Below, one piece after another: positions 1-13,900 of a DNA stretch of 64,000 nucleotides. The translations under genes and the position numbers were made by a program. How positions within the stretch are numbered: position 1 is the first letter of the stretch; the number at the start of each line of letters is the position of its first letter. The notes below the pieces were generated by a model. It was not told the origin of the DNA, ran no database searches, and saw only the letters and a program-made list of their open reading frames with translations. The DNA is from Gymnogyps californianus (lineage: Eukaryota > Chordata > Aves > Accipitriformes > Cathartidae), in contig NC_059482.1 of NCBI RefSeq assembly GCF_018139145.2, positions 8,671,294 through 8,735,293 on the forward strand. The letters are read 5' to 3'.

Positions 1-3000
1 CACAAGCAAGAGCAGGGACAGCAGAATCATTCTCTTTGTGCACATTGTCTTGCATATTTGCTGCAAGGGCCCCCAAATTCTTTTATAAATACTCAGAAGC
101 AGCAATTCTGGTAATTGTATGACTAATATCTTCGTTATCAGAAAGCGGTATCTTTCATGTACAACAAATGGAGATGATAGTACCATCAACACTGAAAAAA
201 GGATTTAGGAAAGGGGAATTATTTATCAAAGGGAAAAAGATAAGATTAATTTGTGGCACATCTTTTTCTTAACCCGTGTTATAACCTGCTGCCTATAGTA
301 AACTTACATTAAATAAACAACTTGCAAACTGATTCCACATTTTCTTGTCTATTTCTTTTACCACACTAGTAATACTTAAAATAATTTTGCATAAGAGAGG
401 ACTTATGTTCTGCTGTAAGATTTTAGTTATGCCATCTGAAGAGTGAGCAGTGGTTAAGAGCACAAAAGGTTGGAGACAGAAGAAAAAAAAATTCAGCTGG
501 CATAGGAAATCAGATGGTTGTTAGGAACTGAAAGCTATGAACAACTCAGCTGGTTAGTGATCAGTGCAATTTCTAGTAGAGAGCTCTTTACTCTGCAGAA
601 CCACTTTTGCACTAGCAGTGAGTATCAGTCATCTCGGCAGTCTCAGAGAGGAAAAGGACTCTGGACCACTGGCTGAACTCCTCGGTCTCAGGAGCAGCCT
701 CTCGAGGTCAGGTTTGAGAAACACCAGCACAGCAACATGGGAAACAATCGGTGCTGCTGCCCACGCTGAACCTGTTCTATGAATAGACAGCTTCATTCTC
801 TAGGCTTGTCAATCTGTCACCAAGAAAAAAATAGAAAGGAAAATTAAAAGGTTATGATGTTATCTTCTCCAAAAATAGGATTTCAGTCATCCCAGAGAAG
901 TGCTGTGCTTGGATATTTTCACTCAAGTTCTGCAGTCTGCTGACATCTCCCTACTGTCACCAGTATTGAGCTTCCTTTTGGTACTGCTAAAGGTCACAGA
1001 GCATCAGGGAGGTGGAGGGACACCTCCACTTAAATGACCATCAGAAAGTGTCTTCAAGATTAATGTGAAGTAGAAAGAACTGAAACAGTCTTTTTATGTT
1101 TCTCTTTGCTGTTGTCAACAACACTAAAACAAGTAGCACCTTCTGTTATTCAGCGTTGTCTCAAGTCTATCAAAGACCAAAGGTTAGTTCCTAAAAAACG
1201 ATGCTGACTGAACCAGTCATTCAGGTAGCCTGGTTTCTTATATTTCTGAGCTAACATGGAAGACAAAGGATCACAGACTGCAAGAGCAGAAAAAAACTAG
1301 TGGAATACAATCTAAGGAAAACAGAAAACAACCAGTAAGACTCAAATATTACCTTCGAGAATGAAGAAAAATTAGTGAATGCCACTATGTACTTCACTTG
1401 GAAAGACAGAGTTCAATGGCATCAATATAAATTGGAAGAAAATCCTCTGGTATGAAAGCAAAGAAAGAGACTAATTCAGTTCTCAGGGCAAAGTAGAGGA
1501 TAGTAACGGTAAGTCTGACCCTGGAAGGTGCTGAATGCCACATGGTAGCCTACAAGCATAGAGTGCTCAGCACTTCTGAGGGTCAAGCCTTTGGCACTCT
1601 GGCATTTGAGATTCAGTCTCTCTATAGATTAGGATTGATCTTTCCTGTCTCTGGATAAAAAAACAAAACAAAAACCAACAACAAACTGTAACCTTGAAAT
1701 TGTCATCCAAACCTGGAGTCTAGCCAAAATAGCAGAGACAGAATCCCCTTGAGAAGCAGAACAGCAACCCCAGAGGTCACTATTGATGCATCAAATAGAA
1801 ACAGTGGATTTTGATATAGCAAGGACTTAGGGAATTTCATTTTTATTCAAAAACTAAAAGTGTAATCATATTTTTTTTCTCCTGAAATGCAGAATTGCAT
1901 CCATCTCCATTCGAACACAGATACTCGGAGGGTATCTTGATATCCTTTTAGAATTGAAAAATGCACAAAGGCATGTTCGAAAGCAGTGCAGTTATAGAAG
2001 ACAACATTCTTACTCCATGGCAATAGGATAGTGTTTTGCTACCCTCTTTGTTGTTTTGGGAAACAGAAGGAGTTGCCAGCAGCTTCAAAGCTGTACAGAG
2101 GAAGCAAGCCATATTCAAGCTAGGAATGGCACCAGTCAACTCTCCAGAAGGAGGGATAACAAGTGGTCAAGCTTTTATGATCCATAGCAAAACAAATGAG
2201 TTTGGATTCTGGGGTGTTTTTTTGCTTTAGGTGAGGCAATATTCTGAGTTCAAATGAATAAAGAACTCAAGCATGCTGTAGGTTCTGTTTACTCAAAAGC
2301 CTAAAACTCTACTTCAGATTCACTGAAACTGAGGAAAGCAAAGACCACAGAATGATACTTCAAATGTTTATGCTTAAACATAGCTCATGGCAATGTGTTC
2401 ATTGCATATGATTTCCTTCCTTTCTGCAACACCCAGCAGACACCAAGCAAATGTGCAACCGTACAGAAAGATGTACTCTCAATTCCCAGTGGTTAACCAA
2501 ATCTAAAATTCTGGACATTTAAACTTCAGACCTGCAGAATATCAGTCTAAAAATGAGAAAAACAGGAAAGTAAATGGGAAACCATGCAATAGAGTACATT
2601 TTATATAAAAACAGCTGCAAAAAAAAAGTAAATTGAGGTCCTCAAAGATTCAGCCAAGGGAGAAGTACTACATAAATAGGAATAAACAGAGAGAAAGTGT
2701 TTTGAAGGAAAGTGCAAGGCATTTGATTGCTCTATCAGTGACTACACTGGTTACACAGTACACCTACCAGGAATGCATTTTATTATCTAATATTTATCAC
2801 TTTTGACGGTCACAGGTGTTTCTACTTCAAAAAGATTTTAGCAAGTGCCCCTAACTGTGTGACATCTGGATACTGTCATCACACTAACAAGAGGTAACTT
2901 TTGCCACTAGGCTCTGCTCTGGCAGATGTGTTTTTACTGCAACTGTTCATTTCCTTCCCTGTTAAAATGCAAAACATTAGCTTTTACTTACAAATAGACA

Positions 3001-6000
3001 TAACCTGTTCTTTTCTACACCATGAAGTTAGTCAGATCCTTGTATACTGTTAGTCCAACCAAGAAAAAATATTAAATAGAAAAAAAGTTTTACATGCTAG
3101 AATACTGGGTCAGATTCTCAAGTAATATAAATTAAAGGCCATAGAACTATTATGATTCACACTTTTTGTTAAGTATCCTTAGCATGTTTTCCATGTTGTT
3201 AAAAGAGTGTTTAATAAAAACACAACTCTGGAAGGAAATGGAAAGTTTTCTGTAAACCTGCAGAGAGAACAAGCTGCTTCGAGGTAAGGCAGAGTCAAGC
3301 TTAAAATATTTTGCAGGAAATATTTTTCACAAAATCCAACACCCACCCACCCCCCCCCCCAAATCTTTGTGAACTCATTGTTTCTGGAACCCTATATGTA
3401 GCTGAGGAAAATTAACAATATGTTAAGTCCTGAAGAATATCAGTTTTATTCAGCTGCTCAGGCACTCCTAAGGGTCTGTGGAGACATGCCCAGGGGACCT
3501 CATGTCTTCCTTTGGCCAGGAAGGACCCTTTGCCAGTTGGCTTTTTATGATGTCTAATTGGTCCCATGCCAGTGACTTCATGATTTCATTAGGATTTCAT
3601 CTCCACAATAATCTAACACTGAGCAAGATCCCTGAACTCAGATCCAAGCTGCCTCATGGCTAGCTGTCTGCAGAACACAACATATCAAAGGGAGGTTACT
3701 CAGCCAACAGCTAGGAAATCAGATGCTTGCTGTGGTTCAGTGAGTCCCGTCAAACACTGTATGGTTTTGCAAGATCGCATGGTTGCTGGAAAGCTTTTTC
3801 CTGATGAAATCAACTTTGTTGGGATGAGAATACAATGGAAGACATCTAAAAATTTTTTGCAGGAGGGTTTTTACCAACTTGTACTTCATTATTATCCCTT
3901 GCAAAAGAAAAAAGTACACAAACAGAACCTAAAAAGCTATACCAAAAATATGCTTAGCTAAACAATTATCTGTATTAGATGATTGTCACATTCGTAATAT
4001 GTACTGTTTTACTATTAACTGGCAAAAGACGACAATAGAATCAACAAGTCTATGATTTATGCACAACCCACCACCGAGATCTCAACAATTCAGAGTGAAT
4101 AAAGAGCAGGAGAATTATGAAGTCAGCAGAAAATTACAGAATAATGTTTAACTAAACAAAATACTACCATTTGTATATTACTAAAGATGGACATAAAATT
4201 GCATCTAGAAATTTTTGAAAGTGTGAACACCAAGGATTCAACAAAATACCACATGTCTAGGAAAATTCCAGTTTTATGTAACATATTAATATCAATCTAT
4301 GTCAGATTAGACAACCTATACTGACATGGATATAAATTCTATTCTCTGATCTGAAGGGTTTTTTGCATATTAAACTATATAAAGCATTCTACACTTATGC
4401 CCAATTCTGTAGGAAATTAAACCCTATGATTATCAGTTGCCTAACAGCATCAATGTTATAAATTAAAAGGCTTTGAGTAATAGCCAGCATGCATCTCAGC
4501 CATATTTCAAACTTTTAGAAAATAATCCATTTTTGGCAGACCATCTGACAAGTTCACAACTTTTGATCAAGGCTTATATTATGTGTCATCAGTATTCTTT
4601 TGTTCATCTCATTCCTATCAATTTTGTTCATCAAAACCTAGGGCTGTTTAAAATGTGGAAGCAGTTTGGCATGTTATGTGGGTCATTTATGGAAATCAAG
4701 AACATGATTTAACATTAATATACATAAAAATGACTAGAAATTATGCACCACAAATCCAGATCAGTTTGTGGCTTTTTAAACGCCATTGTATAATACAAAG
4801 CATTTTCTCAGTGAGGGACAGAAAAATTCAGGTGGAAAAAATATAATTACAAAATGGAAATCAAGCTTAGTTGAAGCTACGTAGTATATTAATGTTATTC
4901 TCATCACAGCAGGATATTGGTAAATAAGACTGACATCTATGAATGTTAATTTTTAAAAGCAAAAACTAGCACCTCTACTTCAAATACAAACTAACTCCTA
5001 TGCGTTTCTGAGTTCTGGTAAAATTTACTGCAGAACTACTGCACTGCCACATATGGGACGATCCTTGCTTTTATAAAGAGTGCAGCAAAGAGCAGTCGCT
5101 ATGTTAACTGACAATAAATGCAAACACTATAGAAAGTTGTCTTCATTATTTGGGAACAGCTGAAAGAGACATTTAGAAAGTAAGTGTCTCTCACTGTAAT
5201 TAGGGCTATCACTGTCTCTCTGTCAGAAGGTGGATCTCTGCAGAGAAAGCAGCTGTTCTGAGACACTGAACCGCAATGTAACATGGGGGAACTGAAAATT
5301 GTTCTTTTTTGTTGTTGTTTTGAGTTTTGGAGGAAGATCACCCATTGAGCATTCAGTACATTAAGGATGACAGTTTATCTCTGTTAGAACAAATCCATAC
5401 TTTGAGGCAGGTGGAGGAGTGTGTGTTTGCTTCTAACAGCACATTCAAAATTCAGATGCATTCATGTTACCTGTAGTTGCATAGCTCAAATGTAAGCCTA
5501 TCCTAACCTTTAGTGCAATATTTGCTATTGCCAATATCAGAGTTTCCCCATTTTGTGATCCAGTTGGCTCTAGACTGGACCCAGAACAGAAGCCGATATA
5601 TAAAAAGAACGCATCACCAGAGCACAGGCTTGACTGCATAACATGATGGTGCAGACTAGCCAAGATATTCCTAATTATTAGGGTTTAGTGCCATGCTGTC
5701 TTCTGCCACCACTGATTTATCATAACTATTTCCGTAGAACATTTCGCAGAGATTTTATTCCATGGCTAAAATGCAAAGATTTATGTGCAACAATGAACCA
5801 CCACAAAATGAACACAAATTATAGGCTCCTCCTACCCTGCAATTAGGTGAGAATTCTGCATTTATGAAGATTTTCTAAAGCTAATAGAGTTTAACTTGAA
5901 CACAAGACAGCACAGCATATATCGTACTAGGAACAGTAGCCTAGCATTCATTCTGTGATCTCATTTTATCCTTTCAAAAACACAGCCAAGTTGTCCCCTT

Positions 6001-9000
6001 TATTTTCTTCCCATTTCTGCCTTTGAATTTAGCTCTCCGTAACATTAAAAAGCTTGGAATAGGAGTGGGGGGACGACAAAACAAAAAATCCATTAACTCA
6101 GTACATTTAGGAAGGTATTTTGGTCCTGCATTATTGCTCCTTCCAGGCTTCCACAGTGCATCAATCTCCTACAGCTATTTATTCCTAGTGTGTAACCTGC
6201 ACTAGCTTTACCGTGCTTTTCTTTTGCATCATCATCAAAGGCAACCTCCATAACAACAAAAAGAATGCTTTATAAAGGCACCATCAAACAGGTTAAAACT
6301 CTTCACTGTGTGAAACACACCTAGCAAGCTGCAGACCACATTCCAGTGCTGCACCAGCTGCAGCAGGCCCAACAGAAAAACCAAACAAGACACCTGCCTT
6401 AGTGCTCAGGCACCAAGGAGAGTTACCTGATTGCTCACTAAATAGCAAAGCACAACTGAACAAAAATTCCCTAGCTTCCATCTCGTGGATTGTAGATTTC
6501 AGATATGGCTCTTCTCTATAGAGACCTATTGCTCAAATACTGCATCAGCAATACGTAACTGGGGTTTTACAGACCCTCATGCCATCTGCACTGCTTGACC
6601 CTGATCCCCTCCCTCCTCAGCGTGATCAACATGCAGTGCCATATTCCCAGGCATATGAACATGTGACTATACCTCACTCTCTCTAATTGGGGGCCGACAG
6701 CCAGTACCATGGTGAAAAACAAATAGCTGAGGTGCTGCATTTGGATTACAGCTGAATGGTGCTGCAGCCCGGCCTACTGGCACTTACGCCCTGGCTGCTT
6801 AGATAAAATGCCTCTCACTTCCCAGGTTTGCATTAGAAGTTTAGCTCAAACATTATCCTTATCCAAAAAGGATCTCTGCTGCAGCAAAGCCTCAGGCTGT
6901 AGTGAGATTGCCAGGGTATTGCAAACAGTCTTTTGCAATACTGCTATCACCTAAGTGCTGCCAAAGAGACTCCAGGCCTTGCCAGAGGCTTGCAAACACA
7001 CTTGCAACTAGGAGGTGACATGCAGCATTTTAGCAACAGTTGCCGGCAGTACCAACCTCACAGTTACTAGGGTGTTGCTGTGATTAATTTAACGTAAGTT
7101 TGTGCTGAAGCAGGATGACAAACAGATTTTAGAATGAAACTGTGCTGCTTCCACTTTACCAGTTATTCTGACCATGCAGGAAATTGGGATCGTCCTGCCC
7201 CCTCGTGGGTGGGAGTCCACGAAAGCTGTGCAAGCCTGCAAGCCGGGGATGCGCCTTGCTGAACCCCCATTTGCCACGCAAGAGTCTCTGCTTTATTGCT
7301 GAGCAAAGGGGGTTTCCTCTGACTGAAGCATTGTACAAAGTTAGAACAGCTCAATCAGCAGTGCTTCTGCTGTTTGGTGCTACTCCCTCAAGCGCTTTTT
7401 TAAAAATGAGCACCTTTATTTGCTGCGTTGGACAGGTATGTCTCCCTTTTTCCCTTGGCATCAGAGCTTGCCTACGAACGCAAGGCTAAATTCAGATAAA
7501 ACTGTAAAGAAGTCTGTAATCCCGCTAATGGCAAAATCAATAGCTTTGCCATTAACATCACTGTGAATGAAGTCAGCATACTGAAATAACTTTTACTGAA
7601 AATATATTTCCTCAATCGCACCTGATGTAGTGATTCAGATTTGCTAATCCATGCATACAGTGTGCCCTACATCCTCTTTACACGTAACACCTCAATTTCA
7701 CAGACTAGTTCTGATTACAGAAACTTATTGCCCCATATAAGAGAACAAAAGAAAAAACATGACAAAACTCTTTCAAGGGACAGTGTAATGAGATTCTAGC
7801 AACTTATTTTCTGCTCCTTACTTCCCTTCATCTAACTTTTATTTTCCTATCTCTTGACACACACCAACTCCGACTCTGACTCTCTAAGGCTCAGAAGACT
7901 AAACTCAGAACTGATGTGTAGAAGTTACATGTCTTTAAATAGCTATTGAAGTTAGTTTTATCTTTATAACCAAGTATATGTTATTTAGTACCAAAGTAAA
8001 TACACTTTGGAGTGTGTTCTTATGAGTTAGGTACTGATGACGTTCTTTTTGATAAGATAAAGCATGTTTTACATTGTTGGAAAGTGTTACACTTTCATTC
8101 TTCCTAAAGAATGAAAAGAACATGTAAATGCCATTATAAATGCCGAACAAAAAAATACAAATATTTAAATAAAAGTTATAAAAAGACATGGCAAACAGCT
8201 GTAGATTATTTTCTTGGATATATTTACTGTAAGTGAGTATTCGAAAAAATTCTATAGTTTTAATAGTATACTAAATTGCATAAAACCCCCCTTTCCTCAA
8301 AGGGCAAATATTGCTGGAATTTTCCTTAAATGGCGGGTGTATGGGGATAGAGAGAGAAAAAGAATAAAACCACCGCGAACGCTCACCATCTCCTCCAAAT
8401 TTAATATACTAAGGTTTATGGATTCACAAACATGAGGCGTTACCATTTCTTTGCAAAAACTATAGTTTTATTCTGAATTCACTACTGCTCATAAAACTTC
8501 TCTGATTTGGGCTATGCAATATGTAAAACCCGCCTCCTTCAACATGTACCATATAGAAGGTAGAAGAAAACCATAAACAGAAAAACATAGCTATAGTTTT
8601 ATATCTTGTTTTGTAACAGCAAAATGCATTAGCAAGAAATAATCCTGCAGTCTGCTATACTGGCTCTCTTATCTATTTTTGTTTAGGTTTTGTTGAAATC
8701 AACACCTTCTATCTGGGTAAGAATTTCTGTTTCATTTGTTTGCTCATTAAGAACAAGAAAGTGCATATTCCAGAAAGGCTTGATGTACAGATGAAGCTGT
8801 CAAGAGCAATACCAATTCTAACAGAGTAGTTTTTCAAATGTGATAATTACTATTTATTTTATAGGCTTACACATGACATCCCATTATTAAAGTAACTCCC
8901 ACTTCAGCTTTTATTATTAACCACACTTTTCAATCTCTTATCGACCCCAAGCAAGACTGTATTTTTCTGCACAGCAACAACAAAAAGCTAACACTCAACG

Positions 9001-9140
9001 TTTATTTTACCAGGAATTATTCTCAAAGCTATTTCCACATTTTAAAAGGTGCTTCATTTTGAAAATTACCGATGGCATCCATTAGAGATTGAAATTGCCC
9101 TTTAGTATAGACTGGATAAATCATCAAAGTGTAGGGAAAA
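1..9140. other. Gene-free AT-rich stretch
   Basis: I see no convincing gene, RNA gene or intact mobile element here. All open frames are short (about 100 codons or less), lack recognisable motifs and overlap freely on both strands, as expected of non-coding DNA. Simple-sequence content is low: a C-rich run at 3350-3360 preceded by ACCC repeats, and short A or T runs. Between about 6.6 and 7.5 kb the DNA is visibly richer in G+C and holds several CpGs, but it has no obvious promoter or exon structure. The stretch could be intergenic or intronic. Confidence 0.6.
3341..3360. repeat. C-rich simple tract
   Basis: Two ACCC units are followed by an uninterrupted run of 11 C (3350-3360). Such runs are prone to length errors in replication and sequencing, so the exact length is uncertain. 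Confidence 0.85.
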
Positions 9141-9250
9141 CCAGTAGGACTTTCAAAAGCATTTGGAGCTAGTCCAGCTGAGTTCCCATACAGATCAATG
9201 GGGGTTTTAACACCACTTTCAAGGACAATAGCAATCAGATGGGAAGAGCC
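9141..9250. repeat. Eroded ancient LINE tail, CR1/L3-like (candidate)
   Basis: The order of motifs here (ACTTTCAAAAGC, then a GTCC…GAGTTCCCAT segment, then TCAATGGGGGTTTTAAC, then CTTTCAAGGACAATAGCAATCAG) follows the pattern I remember from the 3' untranslated region of old amniote CR1/L3-type LINEs. In those, 'TTTCAAAAG…CTCCCATTGAAGTCAATGGGAGTTTTGCC' is common in turtles and crocodilians. The copy is heavily mutated. Family and orientation are recalled, not searched, so this could be a chance resemblance or a conserved exapted fragment. Confidence 0.4.
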
Positions 9251-10900
9251 AATGTAGCTGCTTCATGCAGAATCCTGTGCCACTACATTGGATAATTATG
9301 GGGACTCCACATACCTCCTAAAAATCTGTACCTGGCACAACTGGGTTGTTCAGAAACACAGTATATAATCTCTTTGTCAGTGCTTCATACAAGCACATTG
9401 CAGTCTGTCACAGGTCCCTCAGTATGTTTTGGCCGCAGATCCTCTTTCCAGCCATTGATTGTTACTACCTCCTTTATTATTTATTCTTCCATGAGTATGA
9501 AGTGATGACCTGTCACAATTTTGGTTTAAGCCAGTGTTCTCCTGAATGGAGTTTACTACTGCATATGGAGGCAATACAAATGTACCACCACCTACAAGCT
9601 CGAAACACACAGACACCAAACTACTTCAAACCACCAGGAGTAAATTTCACTCTTTCCTATACCTATGTAAAGGGATCTGTCACATAATACTGTGGCAGGA
9701 GAGCAGGGGAAAAAAAGAACTGAACCTAAAAGATGAAATTGGCAAATTCAGAATAAATTAAAAAACCCAATAACCACAACACTAGCAATAATCTCTTGCA
9801 GGAAAGAAGGAAGGAGAAGAAATGGAAATCCCATGGATTGAGTGAGAGTGGGAGAATAATCATAAAAAGGACCAGCAATAGTTAATAACAGGAGCAGAGC
9901 AGAAGGGGACATGCTGGATTGTGTCCAGTGGAAAGTGAGCAAGGAAAGAGTTCAAAAAGAGCAGAAAAGTCACAGAAACTAGTCCAGAGACCACATTTGA
10001 GCTCTGTAAAAAGGAAGGGAGATGAGATCAGAGAGTCTTACAGACTTTGAGATCTCACCTGACCTGTGAAATAAGTGTTCTTCCTCAATGGTTTTATATG
10101 TATTTTTGTTACATGGCTGGTAGATTTTTGATCATATATGCTTTCAGAGATGCAGTGCCACAGCAAAGCACACTAGCAAACATCACAACACAGTAAGTTT
10201 GGCAGAAAGCATAGATTTTAGGGGATTTTCACTGAACATCTTTAAAAAAAGTACAGCTGACTGAAAACACTATTGAGATCCATTGGAGATTCTAATAAAA
10301 AGACAGCACATATATACCACACAACTAACCCTAAGATTTAGACAGGCTGCTTTCTCCTGACAAACACTTAGCTTTTTCATTAGTAGGACAACATCAGTCT
10401 TGAGGATCCCACTGCTTTTTTTCCCCACACATCAAACAGTAGGCACAAACACACACTCGCACTGTTGCCATGCTCCTTCACACCTAAAATTTTGACAAAC
10501 GTACCAGCATTTGTATATGTTCAGAGTTTCCTATAACAGTAAAGTTCCGGAACAAAGGAGCAGTAATGAATATAAAAGACCTGCACACTAAGTTAAAAAA
10601 AAAAATCCTACAAAATTTTGCTACAAAAACATGAATGCTAACATGTTGAGTTACTGCCAGTAACAGGGGAGATGACCAGCATTCAACCACTGATGTTTAT
10701 ACAACTTCTTTGTTCATTTCCTTCTTTTCATGGATTTCTCTTCTGCACTTATTTTGATATGCTTTTAGTCTAGTCAATTCTGCTGCTTTTTTTCAGTAAT
10801 TGAAAGTCATACTAGAAATTTTAACAATGTTAATTTTTGGTGAAATAACACTTTTTTGTCTGAATTACTATAATTATATTCAATGCACTCTTTATTGCAG

Positions 10901-10947
10901 CCTATCGTCCAGATGGCTCTGCTGAAGAAATGGAAAAGCTAATATAA
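10901..10947 (+). other. Possible terminal coding exon (weak)
   Basis: A pyrimidine-rich stretch ending CTTTATTGCAG (to 10,900) makes a good splice acceptor. The sequence after it is open in one frame for 14 complete codons, reading Y-R-P-D-G-S-A-E-E-M-E-K-L-I, and then meets TAA at 10,945-10,947. This would fit the last coding exon of a gene entered in phase 1. Against it, the segment is very short, I recognise no protein ending this way, and no AATAAA follows closely. Acceptor-like sites are frequent in AT-rich introns. Confidence 0.15.
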
Positions 10948-13900
10948 TATACAAAGATGAAAATTACCAGTAGATCTGCTATAGTTTAAGTGACTGAAGA
11001 CTTCCTCTCCTCCCCGCCCCCCCATCATAAATGCAGTATCCTCAAAACTAGTACCTGTATTCTGTGATACAGAAGAAAGCAGAGATTTGTAAACCCTTAA
11101 GAAGCACCTTTGATGTTTAGGTTTTTATATTCCTTTGATCAGAGATTAGTTGCTAAAATGCAGAAAAAAAGATCGCTTACTGATACACAATGAACTTTAA
11201 GAACTAATGTGGAAAAAAGCCCCTAAAATATCAGATTTATTGGCCACCACAGCTGAAATAGAACTCAATTTTAAGCATGAATAAGTAGAACACTAATCTA
11301 CAATTTCACCTAAAACATTTCCTAAATGATCTTTTTTATTTAACTGAAGGGAATATGATAAACAGGTCCCAAATGAGCACTGGCATGTTCTACTATGAAT
11401 TTCATTATGCCATTGAATTCTAATGTTTCAAGAGAGGTGTCACATAGAACTTAATTAATATTCACCAAAAATGGCAACTGTAACAAAATTCAGAATAGGA
11501 TGTAACACACATCTCCTACTGCATTTGTCAGATGGCCTTGTCAGACACATTGGAGTCTGAAAAGTAACACAGAAATGGCAAGAAGATACCACTTTCAGTC
11601 TTAATTCTTCATTTCTTAATTGATTTAAAAAGTATTTAGGTTTTTTTAAGCAAGACATCCTAACATAAAATCACCATAGTGAGAGATAACTCACATTTAA
11701 CATTACAGGACACAGGAATGGGATGTCACTTCCTAAGATTCAGTTTAAAGGGAATATTGAATTGACACTTGGTAAGTTTTTTCCTGTGCAAGAGTAAAAT
11801 TATCTCCACCTAGAGAGTCATTGTACAACATTTATACTGTATAGCTCATGTTTAAACATATAACATAGCAAGGAATTGTAAAGTCCACTGATTGAAGGCT
11901 GGGTTATATTGATTTTTCCAAATTATTTCTACCCTATTTTATATGGTTATCCTGTGCATTCAGTAAGGATACATATGCATCTCACAGAAAGGTATTATAT
12001 AAACATTTAGAGCTACATCATAAGATACATGAACACAGATAAAGAATTGAAAATGGAAAAAAATTCATTTGTCTTTCCTCAGAAGGTTTGACTTTGCAAT
12101 TTTTGCTACGTCATTTTTCTCACAGTAAGAAGGGAATTAGTTATATCCCTTTCTTACTTCACAGCTATGTTATGTGGCTTACTTTATTACGGTTGGTAAA
12201 GCACTTTAATTTCTTGGATGGAAGCTGCTAAAGAAGTGCAAATAATTTCTATTTTTAAAATAATTTCAACCTCAGAGTTATACTTCAAAAATCTCAAAGC
12301 TCTAACAACACTCTTGTGGAATATGAAAGATTAAGAACTGGGATTTACATATGCTATCTAAAGGGAAATTTGGGGTTCTGCCTTAATTAGTGCTGAGGGT
12401 GTCAAAAACAACCACAGATTTTACTCAGTTAGGTAATCGCCTAAATACAGAATCCTTAACTACACTGATGACAACATCAAGGGCAGTGCTTTCAGACTCT
12501 CAACCCAGTGACCTCTATCCAAGCTCTCCTGCAACACACCGTACTACTTCCAATTTTCTCCTCATTCTTTTACTGGCATAAAAATAAGTCAGACCAGTTT
12601 GAGGAAGACTGGAAAGGAAAAAAATCTGACAATTTTAAAATCCAGCTCTCCTCCAGCCTCTATCCTCCATTCAGGTACAAAGAGATGGAAGCTGAATCGT
12701 AAGGCTTTAGCTCTCTAGATCCAGCTCTGGCATGGGGAATGACATAAACTGAGAGACAGTAATAGAGGCTGCTACTACTTTTTTTTCCCCCCCTCCTGTC
12801 TTTCCAGATTCACTGTGAACTACTTGAACATGCTAGCAGCTTCAGCTATGTTTCCAGTACATATGGACAATAGTTACTGACGATTACTCAATTTGACAAG
12901 CCTACCAGCAAAACAGCTGAGAAGCAAGTGGACTCCAAAGTCACTTTTCACTTCAACTGATATGTTCCGTTCTCCAAGTTAATAAAATAGAGGAAGTAGG
13001 CAGTGATGGGTAGCCGTGGAGTAGTGCAGAACCAGTATGCAAGAGATCAAAATGATACTCAGAGAAATGCTAAGAAAAAAAAAACACCAACATTTGATCT
13101 TTGATATGGGTGTGTAAAGCAGGTTAGCTACAATGTTTACATTTCACTAATTATGTTATTTTGTCAAATGGATCTCATCCAGTCTGAACTGAGCGATGTT
13201 GCCCCCCACATCATCTTACTAGCTTGATATCCAACTTCATATAGCATGACAAGGCAACATTTTTATGAACAAGCCTAGTGTCCGTGATCTGCCTTCATAT
13301 GAAATTAGTTTCTTCCCAAATGCCTGTTACTCCAGTTGTTAAATTACTTTAAGTCATGCTCCAAGGCATGTATAGTATACTACAATCAAACAGGAACAAC
13401 ACTTTGCATATCATTAAATGTCAAATTCTTTCTGCCACTCTGGAAGCAGAACTGCAGGCAGAAATGTGTGCTTTCTATGCTTCTTTGCAATTCCAATTGC
13501 CAAGTGAACATAGGCTAGGGAAGCAGTTCTGCCAAGTGTCAGTGCTGCGTTAATATTGTTATTATTCTCTGGGAGTGAAGTATATAATGCTATTTTCTCC
13601 AAAGGCATTATTGATACCAAGGATTAGCATTACAATTTGTATAATTATTGCAGTGCCCACAGGACTTCATGTCATCAAATATTTATACAACTCAGAATAG
13701 TTGAGTGCAAATGATTTCAGATGCCTTGCTGGACCTTTGGAACAAAAAAGTGATCAGATCAGGTAGCTAATTCAAAGGAAAAGCATAATACTGTACTGTC
13801 ACAGGATGCTTGAGAGATATTTGGTCTCAGGATAACCTTGAAATCTCTTCACACAACTTTTCTTAATCAAGGGCCCTCAGCTTCTGGGTTTTTTTCTCCT

